Shown here piece by piece: positions 44,701-47,351 of a stretch of DNA of 64,000 nucleotides. The notes beneath the pieces were generated by a model. It saw nothing but the letters and a program-made list of their open reading frames with translations, had not been told where the DNA came from and made no database searches. Origin of the DNA: Pardosa pseudoannulata. Lineage: Eukaryota > Arthropoda > Arachnida > Araneae > Lycosidae. Within the stretch, counting starts at the first letter, position 1. Each line of letters opens with the position of its first letter. The DNA lies in contig CM063500.1 of NCBI GenBank assembly GCA_032207245.1, positions 68,845,037-68,909,036 of the forward strand, given 5' to 3'. The translations under genes and the position numbers were made by a program.

Positions 44701-45274
44701 ATAATCTATTGATAAAAATAAAAATGCAAATAAAATATGAATAAAAAAATTAACTAAAATTAAACATTGTTGACTGACAAGTCGATATATTATGGAGAAA
44801 AAAAAAAAAAACATAAATAATAACATGATTTTGTACTCGGAAACTTTGGTAAGTAAGCTAAAAATGTATTTAAGAATTGTCTTCCATATAAAAAGAATGT
44901 ATTTCATTATCAATTTATATTTGACTTTTATGCATAATACAAAATAATTATATATATTTATAAATATATATTTTTTTTTTCTACAGGAAGGAGTATATGT
45001 ATATGGTTTATATTTGGATGGAGCTTCATGGGATAAGAAGAATAGTATTTTAATTGAGCCGTCTCCCAAAATATTGTTTACTGCTTTACCAGTAGTACAT
45101 GTATATGCTATAAATTCTACTGACCCTAAAGATCCTGCTTTATATCAATGTCCAGTATATAAAAAACCAAGACGAACTGATCTTACTTACATAACACCTC
45201 TTTGGCTTAAAACAAATATAAGCCCAAACCACTGGATTCTCAGAGGAGTTGCTTTACTTTGTGACATAAAATAA
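1030..45274 (+). CDS. DNAH5/DNAH8: Axonemal outer-arm dynein heavy chain, C-terminal 1326 residues (25 exons, 5' end outside window)
   Basis: Motor subunit of the ciliary/flagellar outer dynein arm; it hydrolyses ATP and walks on axonemal microtubules. The 25 exons listed separately join without frame break into 1326 residues plus stop, about the last 29% of a roughly 4600-residue family member. Order seen (residues counted from the first exon in the window): stalk microtubule-binding tip (about 1-90), stalk return helix (about 100-215), AAA5 (about 217-430), buttress coiled coil (about 437-505), AAA6 (about 520-900) and the C-terminal domain up to the ending ALLCDIK. All 24 complete introns are GT-AG; 17 are phase 0, 3 are phase 1 and 4 are phase 2. 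From remembered family sequences the match is to DNAH8 and DNAH5 rather than other axonemal chains; the tail, with INSTDPKDP and [14 protein letters not shown], looks nearer DNAH8, but the paralogue is not settled. No coding damage is visible. Confidence 0.96.
2209..2424 (+). CDS. DNAH5/DNAH8: Dynein exon 2: stalk tip and start of return helix
   Basis: Residues 57-128, starting [18 protein letters not shown]. The first codon is GTA right after a TTTTTAAG acceptor; starting here rather than at the ATG three bases later keeps the K-V-M join of the family. Ends in NKEVLPLK, the start of stalk coiled coil 2. The next intron (2425-4170) holds a hAT remnant. Confidence 0.95.
2888..3396 (+). mobile_element. 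hAT transposon 3' remnant
   Basis: An open stretch at 2888-3073 encodes [12 protein letters not shown], then [19 protein letters not shown] and KLRNRLN before a stop: the C-terminal dimerisation region of hAT transposases (S-S-x-x-E-R-x-F-S-K). The element seems to end at 3396 with ..ACAACCCTG, a hAT-style terminus (CAGGGTTGT on the other strand). The 5' part of the transposase is gone. Confidence 0.65.
4171..4308 (+). CDS. DNAH5/DNAH8: Dynein exon 3: stalk coiled coil 2
   Basis: Residues 129-174, a heptad-rich helix ([20 protein letters not shown]). Acceptor TATTAAG, donor GTATTT, phase 0 on both sides. The next intron (4309-5404) holds a non-LTR retrotransposon remnant. Confidence 0.95.
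4569..5051 (-). mobile_element. Non-LTR retrotransposon 3' remnant
   Basis: Minus-strand translation gives [20 protein letters not shown], then pieces like GHIIRMN and ending KARVHPGTS. This is the region after the reverse transcriptase in many animal non-LTR elements (..EPDIVxxIKxxRLRWxGHVxRM.., ..ARxHPGLS). Several stops and frame changes make it a pseudogene. The clade is not resolved. Confidence 0.6.
5405..5532 (+). CDS. DNAH5/DNAH8: Dynein exon 4: end of stalk coiled coil 2
   Basis: Residues 175-216 plus two bases of an Arg codon completed in the next exon (phase 2 donor). Contains [17 protein letters not shown], the conserved base of the stalk. The next intron (5533-7506) holds Tigger copy 1. 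Confidence 0.95.
5898..6672 (+). mobile_element. Tigger/pogo derivative, copy 1
   Basis: Bounded by TA (5896-5897, 6673-6674). Ends CTGTCAGTACCGGCTATATGG on the left and the inverse of CAGTCTGTATCAGCTATATGG on the right. It contains the leader shared with copies 2-4 and then the degraded end of the transposase (about 6260-6390), with most coding sequence deleted. Sits inside a dynein intron in sense orientation. Confidence 0.8.
7507..7675 (+). CDS. DNAH5/DNAH8: Dynein exon 5: start of AAA5
   Basis: Residues 217-273. [20 protein letters not shown] opens AAA5. I end it at ..TDAPT before GTACTA because the next exon then gives PTIADW, as in the family. The next intron (7676-10491) holds a solo LTR and a possible SINE fragment. 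Confidence 0.94.
7850..7970 (+). repeat. Possible decayed tRNA-derived SINE
   Basis: GGTAGAGCACTAACCTGGTA followed by TAGGTTTTAATTCC resembles a tRNA head with worn A and B boxes. CTTAAGCAGCAGTCCCTAATG then resembles the body of the SINE seen at 47153-47337. No target-site duplication found. Confidence 0.4.
8074..8906 (-). mobile_element. Solo LTR with 5-bp target-site duplication
   Basis: A GC-richer 833-bp block begins TGTTGTAATG and ends CGGTACA, with CTTGT on both sides (8069-8073 and 8907-8911). TG..CA ends plus a 5-bp duplication are typical of LTR elements. TTTATT near 8165 is AATAAA on the minus strand, about 90 bases from the end, so the LTR probably reads on the minus strand. There is no internal retroviral-type coding, and the two open frames here (8485-8808) look like chance. 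Confidence 0.7.
10492..10647 (+). CDS. DNAH5/DNAH8: Dynein exon 6: AAA5
   Basis: Residues 274-325, [19 protein letters not shown] then [17 protein letters not shown], the nucleotide-site-like strand of AAA5. Acceptor TTTTTTCAG, donor GTAAGT. The next intron (10648-11365) holds a hAT MITE. Confidence 0.95.
10746..11227. mobile_element. hAT-type MITE with exact 8-bp target-site duplication
   Basis: 482 bp in the intron between dynein exons 6 and 7. Ends CAGGGGTGGACAAACTTTTT and ..AGTTTGCCCATCCCTG are imperfect inverted repeats. TTCTAGAC flanks both sides (10738-10745 and 11228-11235). Non-coding; a classic non-autonomous hAT. Confidence 0.9.
11366..11521 (+). CDS. DNAH5/DNAH8: Dynein exon 7: AAA5
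   Basis: Residues 326-377, with [19 protein letters not shown]. Acceptor ATTTAG, donor GTATTT, phase 0. The next intron (11522-11606) is only 85 bp. Confidence 0.95.
11607..11696 (+). CDS. DNAH5/DNAH8: Dynein exon 8: AAA5
   Basis: Residues 378-407, [20 protein letters not shown], the AAA5 strand preceding the buttress. The next intron (11697-11770) is 74 bp, the shortest in the window. Confidence 0.95.
11771..11863 (+). CDS. DNAH5/DNAH8: Dynein exon 9: AAA5
   Basis: Residues 408-438, [20 protein letters not shown], leading into the buttress. Donor GTTTGT. The next intron (11864-13241) holds a tRNA-like SINE scrap and an 18-bp direct repeat. Confidence 0.95.
12305..12362 (-). repeat. tRNA-head fragment of a SINE
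   Basis: Read on the minus strand: TTAGGTATAGAGGCATTAGA, then CCATGGGTTCAAATCC, a B-box-like end. Isolated scrap with no tail. Confidence 0.4.
13117..13152. repeat. 18-bp unit repeated twice
   Basis: TAGCTCTCTTAAAATTCT occurs twice in direct tandem, identical, about 90 bases before dynein exon 10. Confidence 0.9.
13242..13346 (+). CDS. DNAH5/DNAH8: Dynein exon 10: buttress coiled coil
   Basis: Residues 439-473, [20 protein letters not shown] and on: the charged coiled coil that leaves AAA5 and props the stalk. Phase 0. Nothing recognised in the next intron (13347-13751). Confidence 0.94.
13752..13890 (+). CDS. DNAH5/DNAH8: Dynein exon 11: buttress return helix
   Basis: Residues 474-519 plus one base (phase 1 donor). 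[20 protein letters not shown] is strongly conserved in the family. The next intron (13891-16604) holds a Tc1-like pseudogene. Confidence 0.95.
14240..15248 (-). pseudogene. Tc1-like transposase pseudogene
   Basis: Minus strand from about 15248: [12 protein letters not shown], then LNIPKNV and TGSVDR with PGQGQQRGK, matching the paired-like helix-turn-helix and GRPR-like region of Tc1 transposases. The middle (14894-14523) is open and includes [19 protein letters not shown] with the first catalytic Asp. A later frame holds [14 protein letters not shown] (about 14395-14435) with the catalytic Glu. Several stops and frame changes. I could not find convincing terminal inverted repeats. Confidence 0.75.
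16605..16719 (+). CDS. DNAH5/DNAH8: Dynein exon 12: linker to AAA6
   Basis: Completes Val 520 and runs to residue 557, with two bases left over (phase 2). [20 protein letters not shown] marks the start of AAA6. The next intron (16720-18315) holds an LTR-like element between TA tracts. Confidence 0.95.
16794..16836. repeat. (TA)n microsatellite
   Basis: Uninterrupted TA repeat directly left of the LTR-like element at 16836-17327. Confidence 0.95.
16836..17327 (+). mobile_element. LTR-like element between TA tracts (family A)
   Basis: 492 bp running from TGTAATTTATC to GGATTACA, embedded between (TA)n tracts (16794-16836, 17327-17361). AATAAA at about 17211 (CTGGAATAAAGTTTC) sits near the 3' end, as in an LTR. 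A related copy lies inverted at 37700-38220. No coding capacity. Confidence 0.55.
17327..17361. repeat. (TA)n microsatellite
   Basis: TA repeat directly right of the LTR-like element. Confidence 0.95.
18316..18506 (+). CDS. DNAH5/DNAH8: Dynein exon 13: AAA6
   Basis: Residues 558-621 plus one base. [15 protein letters not shown], then [18 protein letters not shown]. Phase 1 donor GTATCA. The next intron (18507-21056) holds Tigger copy 2. Confidence 0.95.
19755..20578 (+). mobile_element. Tigger/pogo derivative, copy 2
   Basis: 824 bp between TA dinucleotides (19753-19754, 20579-20580). Ends CAGTCAGTACCGGCTATATG and the inverse of CAGTCTGTATCGGTTATATG. After the shared leader it carries a nearly intact transposase tail ending [11 protein letters not shown] and a stop (about 20170-20276), like the KQTTIxxFF ends of Tigger transposases. 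The DNA-binding and catalytic parts are deleted. Confidence 0.85.
21057..21178 (+). CDS. DNAH5/DNAH8: Dynein exon 14: AAA6
   Basis: Residues 622-662: [20 protein letters not shown] then [12 protein letters not shown]. The split Gly codon joins exon 13 exactly. Nothing recognised in the next intron (21179-21682). Confidence 0.95.
21683..21798 (+). CDS. DNAH5/DNAH8: Dynein exon 15: AAA6
   Basis: Residues 663-700 plus two bases: [19 protein letters not shown]. Phase 2 donor CG|GTATGT. The next intron (21799-23474) holds a SINE scrap and a piggyBac-type MITE. Confidence 0.95.
22262..22412 (+). repeat. Decayed SINE (family 1)
   Basis: GAGTTTGTGGATTCAAATTG (B-box-like), then GCAGGTCCCCATTAGC and GTAGCATTCTAAACCAACC match, with changes, the head end and tail of the SINE at 47153-47337. 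Confidence 0.6.
22546..22780. mobile_element. piggyBac-type MITE flanked by TTAA
   Basis: 235 bp with TTAA on both sides (22542-22545, 22781-22784). Ends CCCTTTTGTGGGCT and, inverted, CCCTTTCATGGGCT. The TTAA target and CCCTT ends are the piggyBac pattern. Non-coding. Confidence 0.75.
23475..23751 (+). CDS. DNAH5/DNAH8: Dynein exon 16: AAA6 core
   Basis: Residues 701-793. [36 protein letters not shown] and [14 protein letters not shown] are hallmark blocks of dynein AAA6. Ends in NIAD, phase 0. The next intron (23752-25737) holds a SINE with target-site duplication and an LTR-like element. Confidence 0.97.
23834..24096 (+). mobile_element. SINE family 2 copy with 12-bp target-site duplication
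   Basis: 263 bp flanked by AGTTTTATGTAG (23822-23833 and 24097-24108). The head includes a TAGGTTTGATCCTTGG stretch like a B box, suggesting tRNA origin. A second copy lies inverted at 38605-38851. The two share blocks such as CCAAGGCACAAGTCC and TAAGGTTGACCA. Confidence 0.7.
24205..24811 (-). mobile_element. LTR-like element with tandemly repeated part
   Basis: Starts TGAAACATAGC after a (TA)n tract and reaches TTTTTACA before (CA)n at 24578. The segment from CCTTTTATAA (24360) is repeated from 24591 to about 24811 with some 90% identity by eye, again ending TTTTTACA before a TA/CA tract. TTTATT near 24311 would be a minus-strand poly(A) signal. Function unknown beyond the LTR-like layout. 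Confidence 0.45.
25738..26046 (+). CDS. DNAH5/DNAH8: Dynein exon 17: AAA6 end
   Basis: Residues 794-896, the longest exon here. [20 protein letters not shown] and [14 protein letters not shown] are among the most conserved dynein blocks. The next intron (26047-29224) holds a SINE tail and otherwise nothing recognised. Confidence 0.97.
28366..28432 (+). repeat. SINE family 1 tail fragment
   Basis: CAGTCTCATTAGCCTTTGTG, then AGTAGACTATCGCACTCC: the tail of the SINE at 47153-47337 without its head. Confidence 0.6.
29225..29341 (+). CDS. DNAH5/DNAH8: Dynein exon 18: start of C-terminal domain
   Basis: Residues 897-935, [20 protein letters not shown]. Donor GTAAGT after a GTA codon. Nothing recognised in the next intron (29342-29942). 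Confidence 0.96.
29943..30044 (+). CDS. DNAH5/DNAH8: Dynein exon 19: C-terminal domain
   Basis: Residues 936-969, [20 protein letters not shown], a dynein-specific block. The next intron (30045-32083) holds a nearly complete Tc1-type element. Confidence 0.97.
30372..31586 (-). mobile_element. Tc1-type transposon, complete ends, dead transposase
   Basis: 1215 bp flanked by TA (30370-30371, 31587-31588). The terminal inverted repeats CACTGTCTACCAATAAGTAT agree perfectly over about 25 bases. Minus strand: the N-terminal frame 31483-31037 has two helix-turn-helix motifs and GRPMK; after a stop and frameshift, frame 30923-30435 gives [15 protein letters not shown] (second catalytic Asp) and [18 protein letters not shown], where the catalytic Glu (PIENLW in the family) has become Lys. 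The first catalytic Asp is also changed (SNESRF for SDESRF, with a stop just before). It cannot encode active transposase but could still be moved by one supplied elsewhere. Confidence 0.93.
32084..32244 (+). CDS. DNAH5/DNAH8: Dynein exon 20: C-terminal domain
   Basis: Residues 970-1022 plus two bases. [13 protein letters not shown] is conserved. Phase 2. The next intron (32245-34647) holds a perfect 62-bp tandem duplication and a GC-richer block. Confidence 0.96.
32718..32841. repeat. Perfect 62-bp tandem duplication
   Basis: Two identical 62-bp units (32718-32779, 32780-32841) in direct tandem, starting GCATATTTTCTTATAC and ending CCAGGAATT. No difference between units, so the duplication is recent. 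Confidence 0.95.
32842..33171. repeat. GC-richer block ending in T and TG tracts
   Basis: About 290 bases clearly richer in G+C than the surrounding intron, followed by a run of about 27 T (33131-33157) and a (TG)n tract. The composition and tract suggest a retroposed repeat. I could not match it to a family or find a duplication, and there is no long frame. Confidence 0.35.
34648..34804 (+). CDS. DNAH5/DNAH8: Dynein exon 21: C-terminal domain
   Basis: Residues 1023-1075: [20 protein letters not shown] then [13 protein letters not shown]. The next intron (34805-39067, about 4.3 kb) is the longest complete one and is full of repeats. Confidence 0.96.
35035..36141 (+). mobile_element. LTR-like element (family B) with internal insertion
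   Basis: Begins TGTAAGGAAAAG after a (TA)n tract and ends CTTATTACA before (CA)n(TA)n. AATAAA near 36065 lies about 75 bases from the end. The shorter relative at 57899-58309 (inverted) shares AATTTTCAGGGGTTTTCAAA and CCTAACCTAAATTGA. Relative to it, this copy has about 80 extra bases near the start and a GC-rich insert of about 600 bases (next entry). Confidence 0.5.
35180..35790 (+). mobile_element. GC-rich insert in family B element, probable LTR fragment
   Basis: Absent from the related copy at 57899-58309. Contains TTTGTAAATAAATTTGTG (poly(A)-like), then GTGTGTTACA (35756-35765) followed by TATGTGACCCCCGTAG. A CA end followed by a TGACCCC motif is how several Gypsy-type LTRs meet their leader. 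Borders are approximate and no target-site duplication was found. Frames on the minus strand here (35124-35546) look like chance. Confidence 0.35.
36142..36184. repeat. (CA)n(TA)n microsatellite
   Basis: CA repeat passing into TA repeat between the family B element and the mariner remnant. Confidence 0.9.
36192..37300 (-). pseudogene. Degenerate mariner transposon
   Basis: The left end TTAGGTCATCTAAAAAGTTT follows a TA and looks like a mariner terminal repeat. Minus-strand translation, with many stops, gives [19 protein letters not shown] followed by [11 protein letters not shown] (second catalytic Asp block FHxDNARPH) and, upstream, traces of the [13 protein letters not shown] block. The right end could not be located. 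Confidence 0.55.
37700..38220 (-). mobile_element. LTR-like element (family A), inverted copy
   Basis: Inverted relative of 16836-17327: shared blocks in antisense include AAGGAGAAAGC, AACTTTATTTCAGAGCTGC and AATGGGAGAGAGGAGG. It lies between a short (TA)n (37688-37699) and a long (TA)n (38221-38293). One end has lost the last bases of the family. Confidence 0.55.
38221..38293. repeat. (TA)n microsatellite, 73 bp
   Basis: Uninterrupted TA repeat. Confidence 0.97.
38605..38851 (-). mobile_element. SINE family 2, inverted copy
   Basis: Minus strand reads TGGCATTAAGGTAGCACTTC, then CCAAGGCACAAGTCC, AAGGTTGATTCAGC and TAAGGTTGACCACCTA, matching the copy at 23834-24096. Its 5' end forms half of the palindrome at 38832-38871. 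Confidence 0.65.
38832..38871. repeat. Perfect 40-bp palindrome
   Basis: Arms 38832-38851 and 38852-38871 are exact reverse complements with no spacer (centre CCAG|CTGG). One arm is the 5' head of the SINE family 2 copy; the other is an inverted duplicate of that head. Confidence 0.95.
39068..39223 (+). CDS. DNAH5/DNAH8: Dynein exon 22: C-terminal domain
   Basis: Residues 1076-1127, [20 protein letters not shown] then [14 protein letters not shown]. The next intron (39224-41158) holds Tigger copy 3 with a nested retrotransposon. Confidence 0.96.
39527..40871 (-). mobile_element. Tigger/pogo derivative, copy 3, split by a retrotransposon
   Basis: Flanked by TA (39525-39526, 40872-40873). The right end, inverted, reads CAGTCAGTACCGGCTATATG. 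Antisense to the dynein gene. It carries the transposase tail like copies 1 and 2. Without the nested insert (40179-40735 plus one target repeat) it would be about 780 bp. Confidence 0.85.
40179..40735 (-). mobile_element. 5'-truncated non-LTR retrotransposon with RNase H and zinc knuckle remains
   Basis: Nested inside Tigger copy 3, flanked by GACCATATA (40170-40178 and 40736-40744). Minus strand starts within an RNase H end ([17 protein letters not shown]), then a stop, then frame 40638-40294 with a C-x2-C-x8-H-x3-C knuckle ([16 protein letters not shown]). The 3' end is a pentanucleotide ATTCT repeat. RNase H, a C-terminal knuckle and a short-repeat tail fit I-clade elements. The truncation and duplication show target-primed insertion. 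Confidence 0.8.
41159..41348 (+). CDS. DNAH5/DNAH8: Dynein exon 23: C-terminal domain
   Basis: Residues 1128-1190 plus one base. [30 protein letters not shown] and [15 protein letters not shown]. Phase 1. The next intron (41349-43761) holds a probable solo LTR. Confidence 0.97.
41739..41768. repeat. (TA)n microsatellite
   Basis: TA repeat immediately left of the probable solo LTR at 41775. Confidence 0.95.
41775..42843 (-). mobile_element. Probable solo LTR
   Basis: A GC-richer 1069-bp block from TGTGATGACC to CGTTACA. ATAT precedes and follows it, but in a TA-rich site this is weak. TTTATT at 41851-41856 is AATAAA on the minus strand, 77 bases from the end. The other end has a near-palindrome TGTAACGGATCGTTACA. 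No coding frame of note. Confidence 0.6.
43762..43883 (+). CDS. DNAH5/DNAH8: Dynein exon 24: C-terminal domain
   Basis: Completes Gly 1191 and runs to 1231: [20 protein letters not shown]. Donor AAG|GTTTGT. Nothing recognised in the next intron (43884-44986) beyond AT-rich sequence. Confidence 0.96.
44987..45274 (+). CDS. DNAH5/DNAH8: Dynein exon 25: C terminus and stop
   Basis: Residues 1232-1326 and TAA. Starts [19 protein letters not shown] after a T-rich tract and [23 protein letters not shown] and [14 protein letters not shown] form the invariant end of the family, so the C terminus is complete. Confidence 0.97.
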   Translation, partial: EGVYVYGLYLDGASWDKKNSILIEPSPKILFTALPVVHVYAINSTDPKDPALYQCPVYKKPRRTDLTYITPLWLKTNISPNHWILRGVALLCDIK

Positions 45275-45544
45275 ATTCATGTTATTTTGAAATATTAAAC
45301 ACTGTAATATTATTTAAGATTACATTATCTGCCATAGTGTAACACATTCAAAATTATGATATTAAAAGAATAAAAGTAAAATAATTGTTCTTTTATTTGT
45401 TATGTCTCTAAATTTGTTACCCTAAATTTGAAGTCTGTATTGAAAAATTTAGTTGTAAGTAAAGGTTTAGTTTAGTTTTTAGAAATATAAAATTAAGCTT
45501 AACAATTTTTATCTAAAGTCTACAATGTAGGGCTACTGTAAAAG
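45275..45544 (+). other. 3' UTR and downstream of the dynein gene
   Basis: AT-rich. Apart from the poly(A) signal at 45369 nothing is recognised before the Tigger copy 4 boundary. Confidence 0.6.
45369..45374 (+). terminator. Polyadenylation signal of the dynein gene
   Basis: AATAAA 95 bases after the stop codon, followed by a T/GT-rich stretch (about 45388-45420), the usual layout of an animal poly(A) site. It implies a short 3' UTR of roughly 110-130 bases. Confidence 0.7.
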
Positions 45545-46155
45545 ATTTAATTAAAAGTTATATGATCAGCTCAGCAGTCCAGAAAAAGCAGTCCATATAA
45601 GCGGGGTGACCGTATATGCAGAACAGTAAAACCCTATTGTGTATATACCATGCCATTTTAATCCATAACAGAAGAGCCTTATCCACATTCCCATTAGATG
45701 ACAAGCGCTGACGTTTTCTTTCTTGGTCACCGATTATAACACTTGAGGACCAAAGTTTGGCAGCTAAAATGTTGTTTAATGTCGTCCGGGTAATCGAATT
45801 TGCTTTGGCGAAAGCAGCCTTTGAAAGATTAGATTTTTTAAATTTTTCAATCAATTCATTTTTGGCAGCAAATGATAAATTCTTTCTTTTCGAAGCCATA
45901 ATTAAAAAATGAACGTTTATATGATCCAAATGCAACAATATTTTCTTTTACTTGTTTTATCTCAATTTTAACTTAAGCAGAGAGAGATAACTTCAATAAA
46001 CAGACAGATGTTCACCTCTTGTCAGGGGACAAGAGAACTGAGAGAGGTGAGAAACTCCAACAATGAGTCTACACAAACAAGAAAGGGGGAAAGGGAGAGA
46101 AATAAGGGCTTGAATTCAGGTCCTCTCCAATTTTGCACTGACTTCTTAAAAAAAC

Positions 46156-46192
<37 letters not shown>

Positions 46193-46345
46193 TGAAAACT
46201 TGTTGAAAACATGAAACTGACCATTTAACCGATAACAACAAAAAGAAAATGACTGTATAAGCGGTGCACTTTAACACATGTGCCCTATTAAGTTAGACAG
46301 AAAACTGACCATAAAAGTGGATAACCATATAGCCGGTACTGACTA
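45545..46345 (-). mobile_element. Tigger/pogo derivative, copy 4
   Basis: About 800 bp. The right end, inverted, reads TAGTCAGTACCGGCTATATG, next to TA (46346-46347). The left terminal repeat is worn in its first bases, so that border is approximate. It has the same leader as copies 1-3 but keeps the transposase N terminus (next entry) instead of the C terminus. A long A tract sits at about 46146-46193. Confidence 0.8.
45650..45899 (-). pseudogene. Transposase N-terminal fragment (CENP-B type helix-turn-helix)
   Basis: From ATG at 45899: MASKRKNLSFAAKNELIEKF, then SNLSKAAFAKANSITRTTLN. This is the first DNA-binding helix-turn-helix of Tigger/pogo transposases and CENP-B. After about 80 residues (VDKALLLWIKM) the frame runs into the terminal inverted repeat, so the second DNA-binding domain and the DDE core are missing by internal deletion. 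Confidence 0.85.
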
Positions 46346-46948
46346 TACCATACATTTAAAAGTATTATACTCCCAAATATAAGTAATATATGAAATAACC
46401 ACACTTATTAAGTTTCATGCACAATCTGCAAAGATTTTAAGTGCAATCCCTGGGTCAGACACAAAAGAGGATAGTTGAACTCAATCCATATATTTTGTTC
46501 TGTCAATTGTCATTGCTATAGTACTGATCTGTTCACTAAACTCTTTTAATGTTTTTGTAAATAAAGGTAGATAAACAAGGTACTTAATATACCCCCAAAG
46601 AAAGTAAGAAGTCACAAGATATTAAAAAAGGTAAGCTGGGAACGTAACAAAGAGAAGTATTCCCACCAACATGCACAATCCAGCAATGTGGAAGTCTATT
46701 ATATTCAGGTAATGACAAACCTGAATGTCCTAATGAGGAGGATATGGGGATATCCCATCCTAGTAAAGATAAAATACCTGGAACTGCAGTCAGTTACAAG
46801 TATAAATGCAACATATGGTGGTAACTTACGACACTGTCTTCTCACAAAAGGAAAATGGTCCATACACAATATCCATAGTAATAGGATGTGTGTCCTGTGA
46901 CCCAGAGGATACACACAGAAAATTTATAGTGTGCAGAAAACTTTTATG

Positions 46949-47104
46949 GTTTGGAGAGCTACGGTCTACTTTTTGCAACACAAGGGCTAATGAGACTGGG
47001 ACCTACAGCTTAAAGCTGACTCCAAATGGCTACGAACATCCATGCCACTGTGGGATTTGAACTTGCAAACTCCAGCACCCTAACCAATTGGCCAGCGTTC
47101 GGCT
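46949..47104 (-). mobile_element. SINE family 1 copy
   Basis: tRNA-derived SINE with a near-perfect duplication AAAACTT(T/G)TATG (46937-46948, 47105-47116). On the minus strand: TGGCCAATTGGTTAGGGTGC (A box), a short internal deletion, GTTCAAATCC (B box), body, and a tail ending ACCGTAGCTCTCCAAACC. Confidence 0.88.
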
Positions 47105-47152
47105 AAAACTTGTATGAAATTAACCAAAAACTTATCATCGCTCATTTGTGTA

Positions 47153-47337
47153 GGTTTTTTTGGTTTGGTTTGGAGTGCTACGGTCTACTTTTTGCAACAC
47201 AAGGGCTAATGAGACCGGGACCTACTGCTTAAAGCCGATTCCAAACGGCTACAAACATCCATGCCACAGTGGGATTCGAACCCACGAACTCCGGTACCGA
47301 AGGCCAGCACCCTAACCAATCGGCCGTCGTTCGGCTG
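47153..47337 (-). mobile_element. SINE family 1, full length, 14-bp target-site duplication
   Basis: 185 bp flanked by identical CGCTCATTTGTGTA (47139-47152, 47338-47351). Minus strand: A box CGGCCGATTGGTTAGGGTGC, TTCGGTACCGG, B box GGTTCGAATCC, body GGCTTTAAGCAGTAGGTCCC, tail AAAAAGTAGACCGTAGCACTCC and (CCAAA)n. The anticodon-loop position reads CTTCGGT, suggesting a tRNA-Arg(TCG)-like ancestor. It is not a working tRNA gene because the acceptor arms do not pair. Confidence 0.93.
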
Positions 47338-47351
47338 CGCTCATTTGTGTA

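Noticed and set aside
44668..45069. A 133-codon minus-strand frame
   Set aside because: Antisense to the last dynein exon and intron, with A/T-driven hydrophobic residues only.
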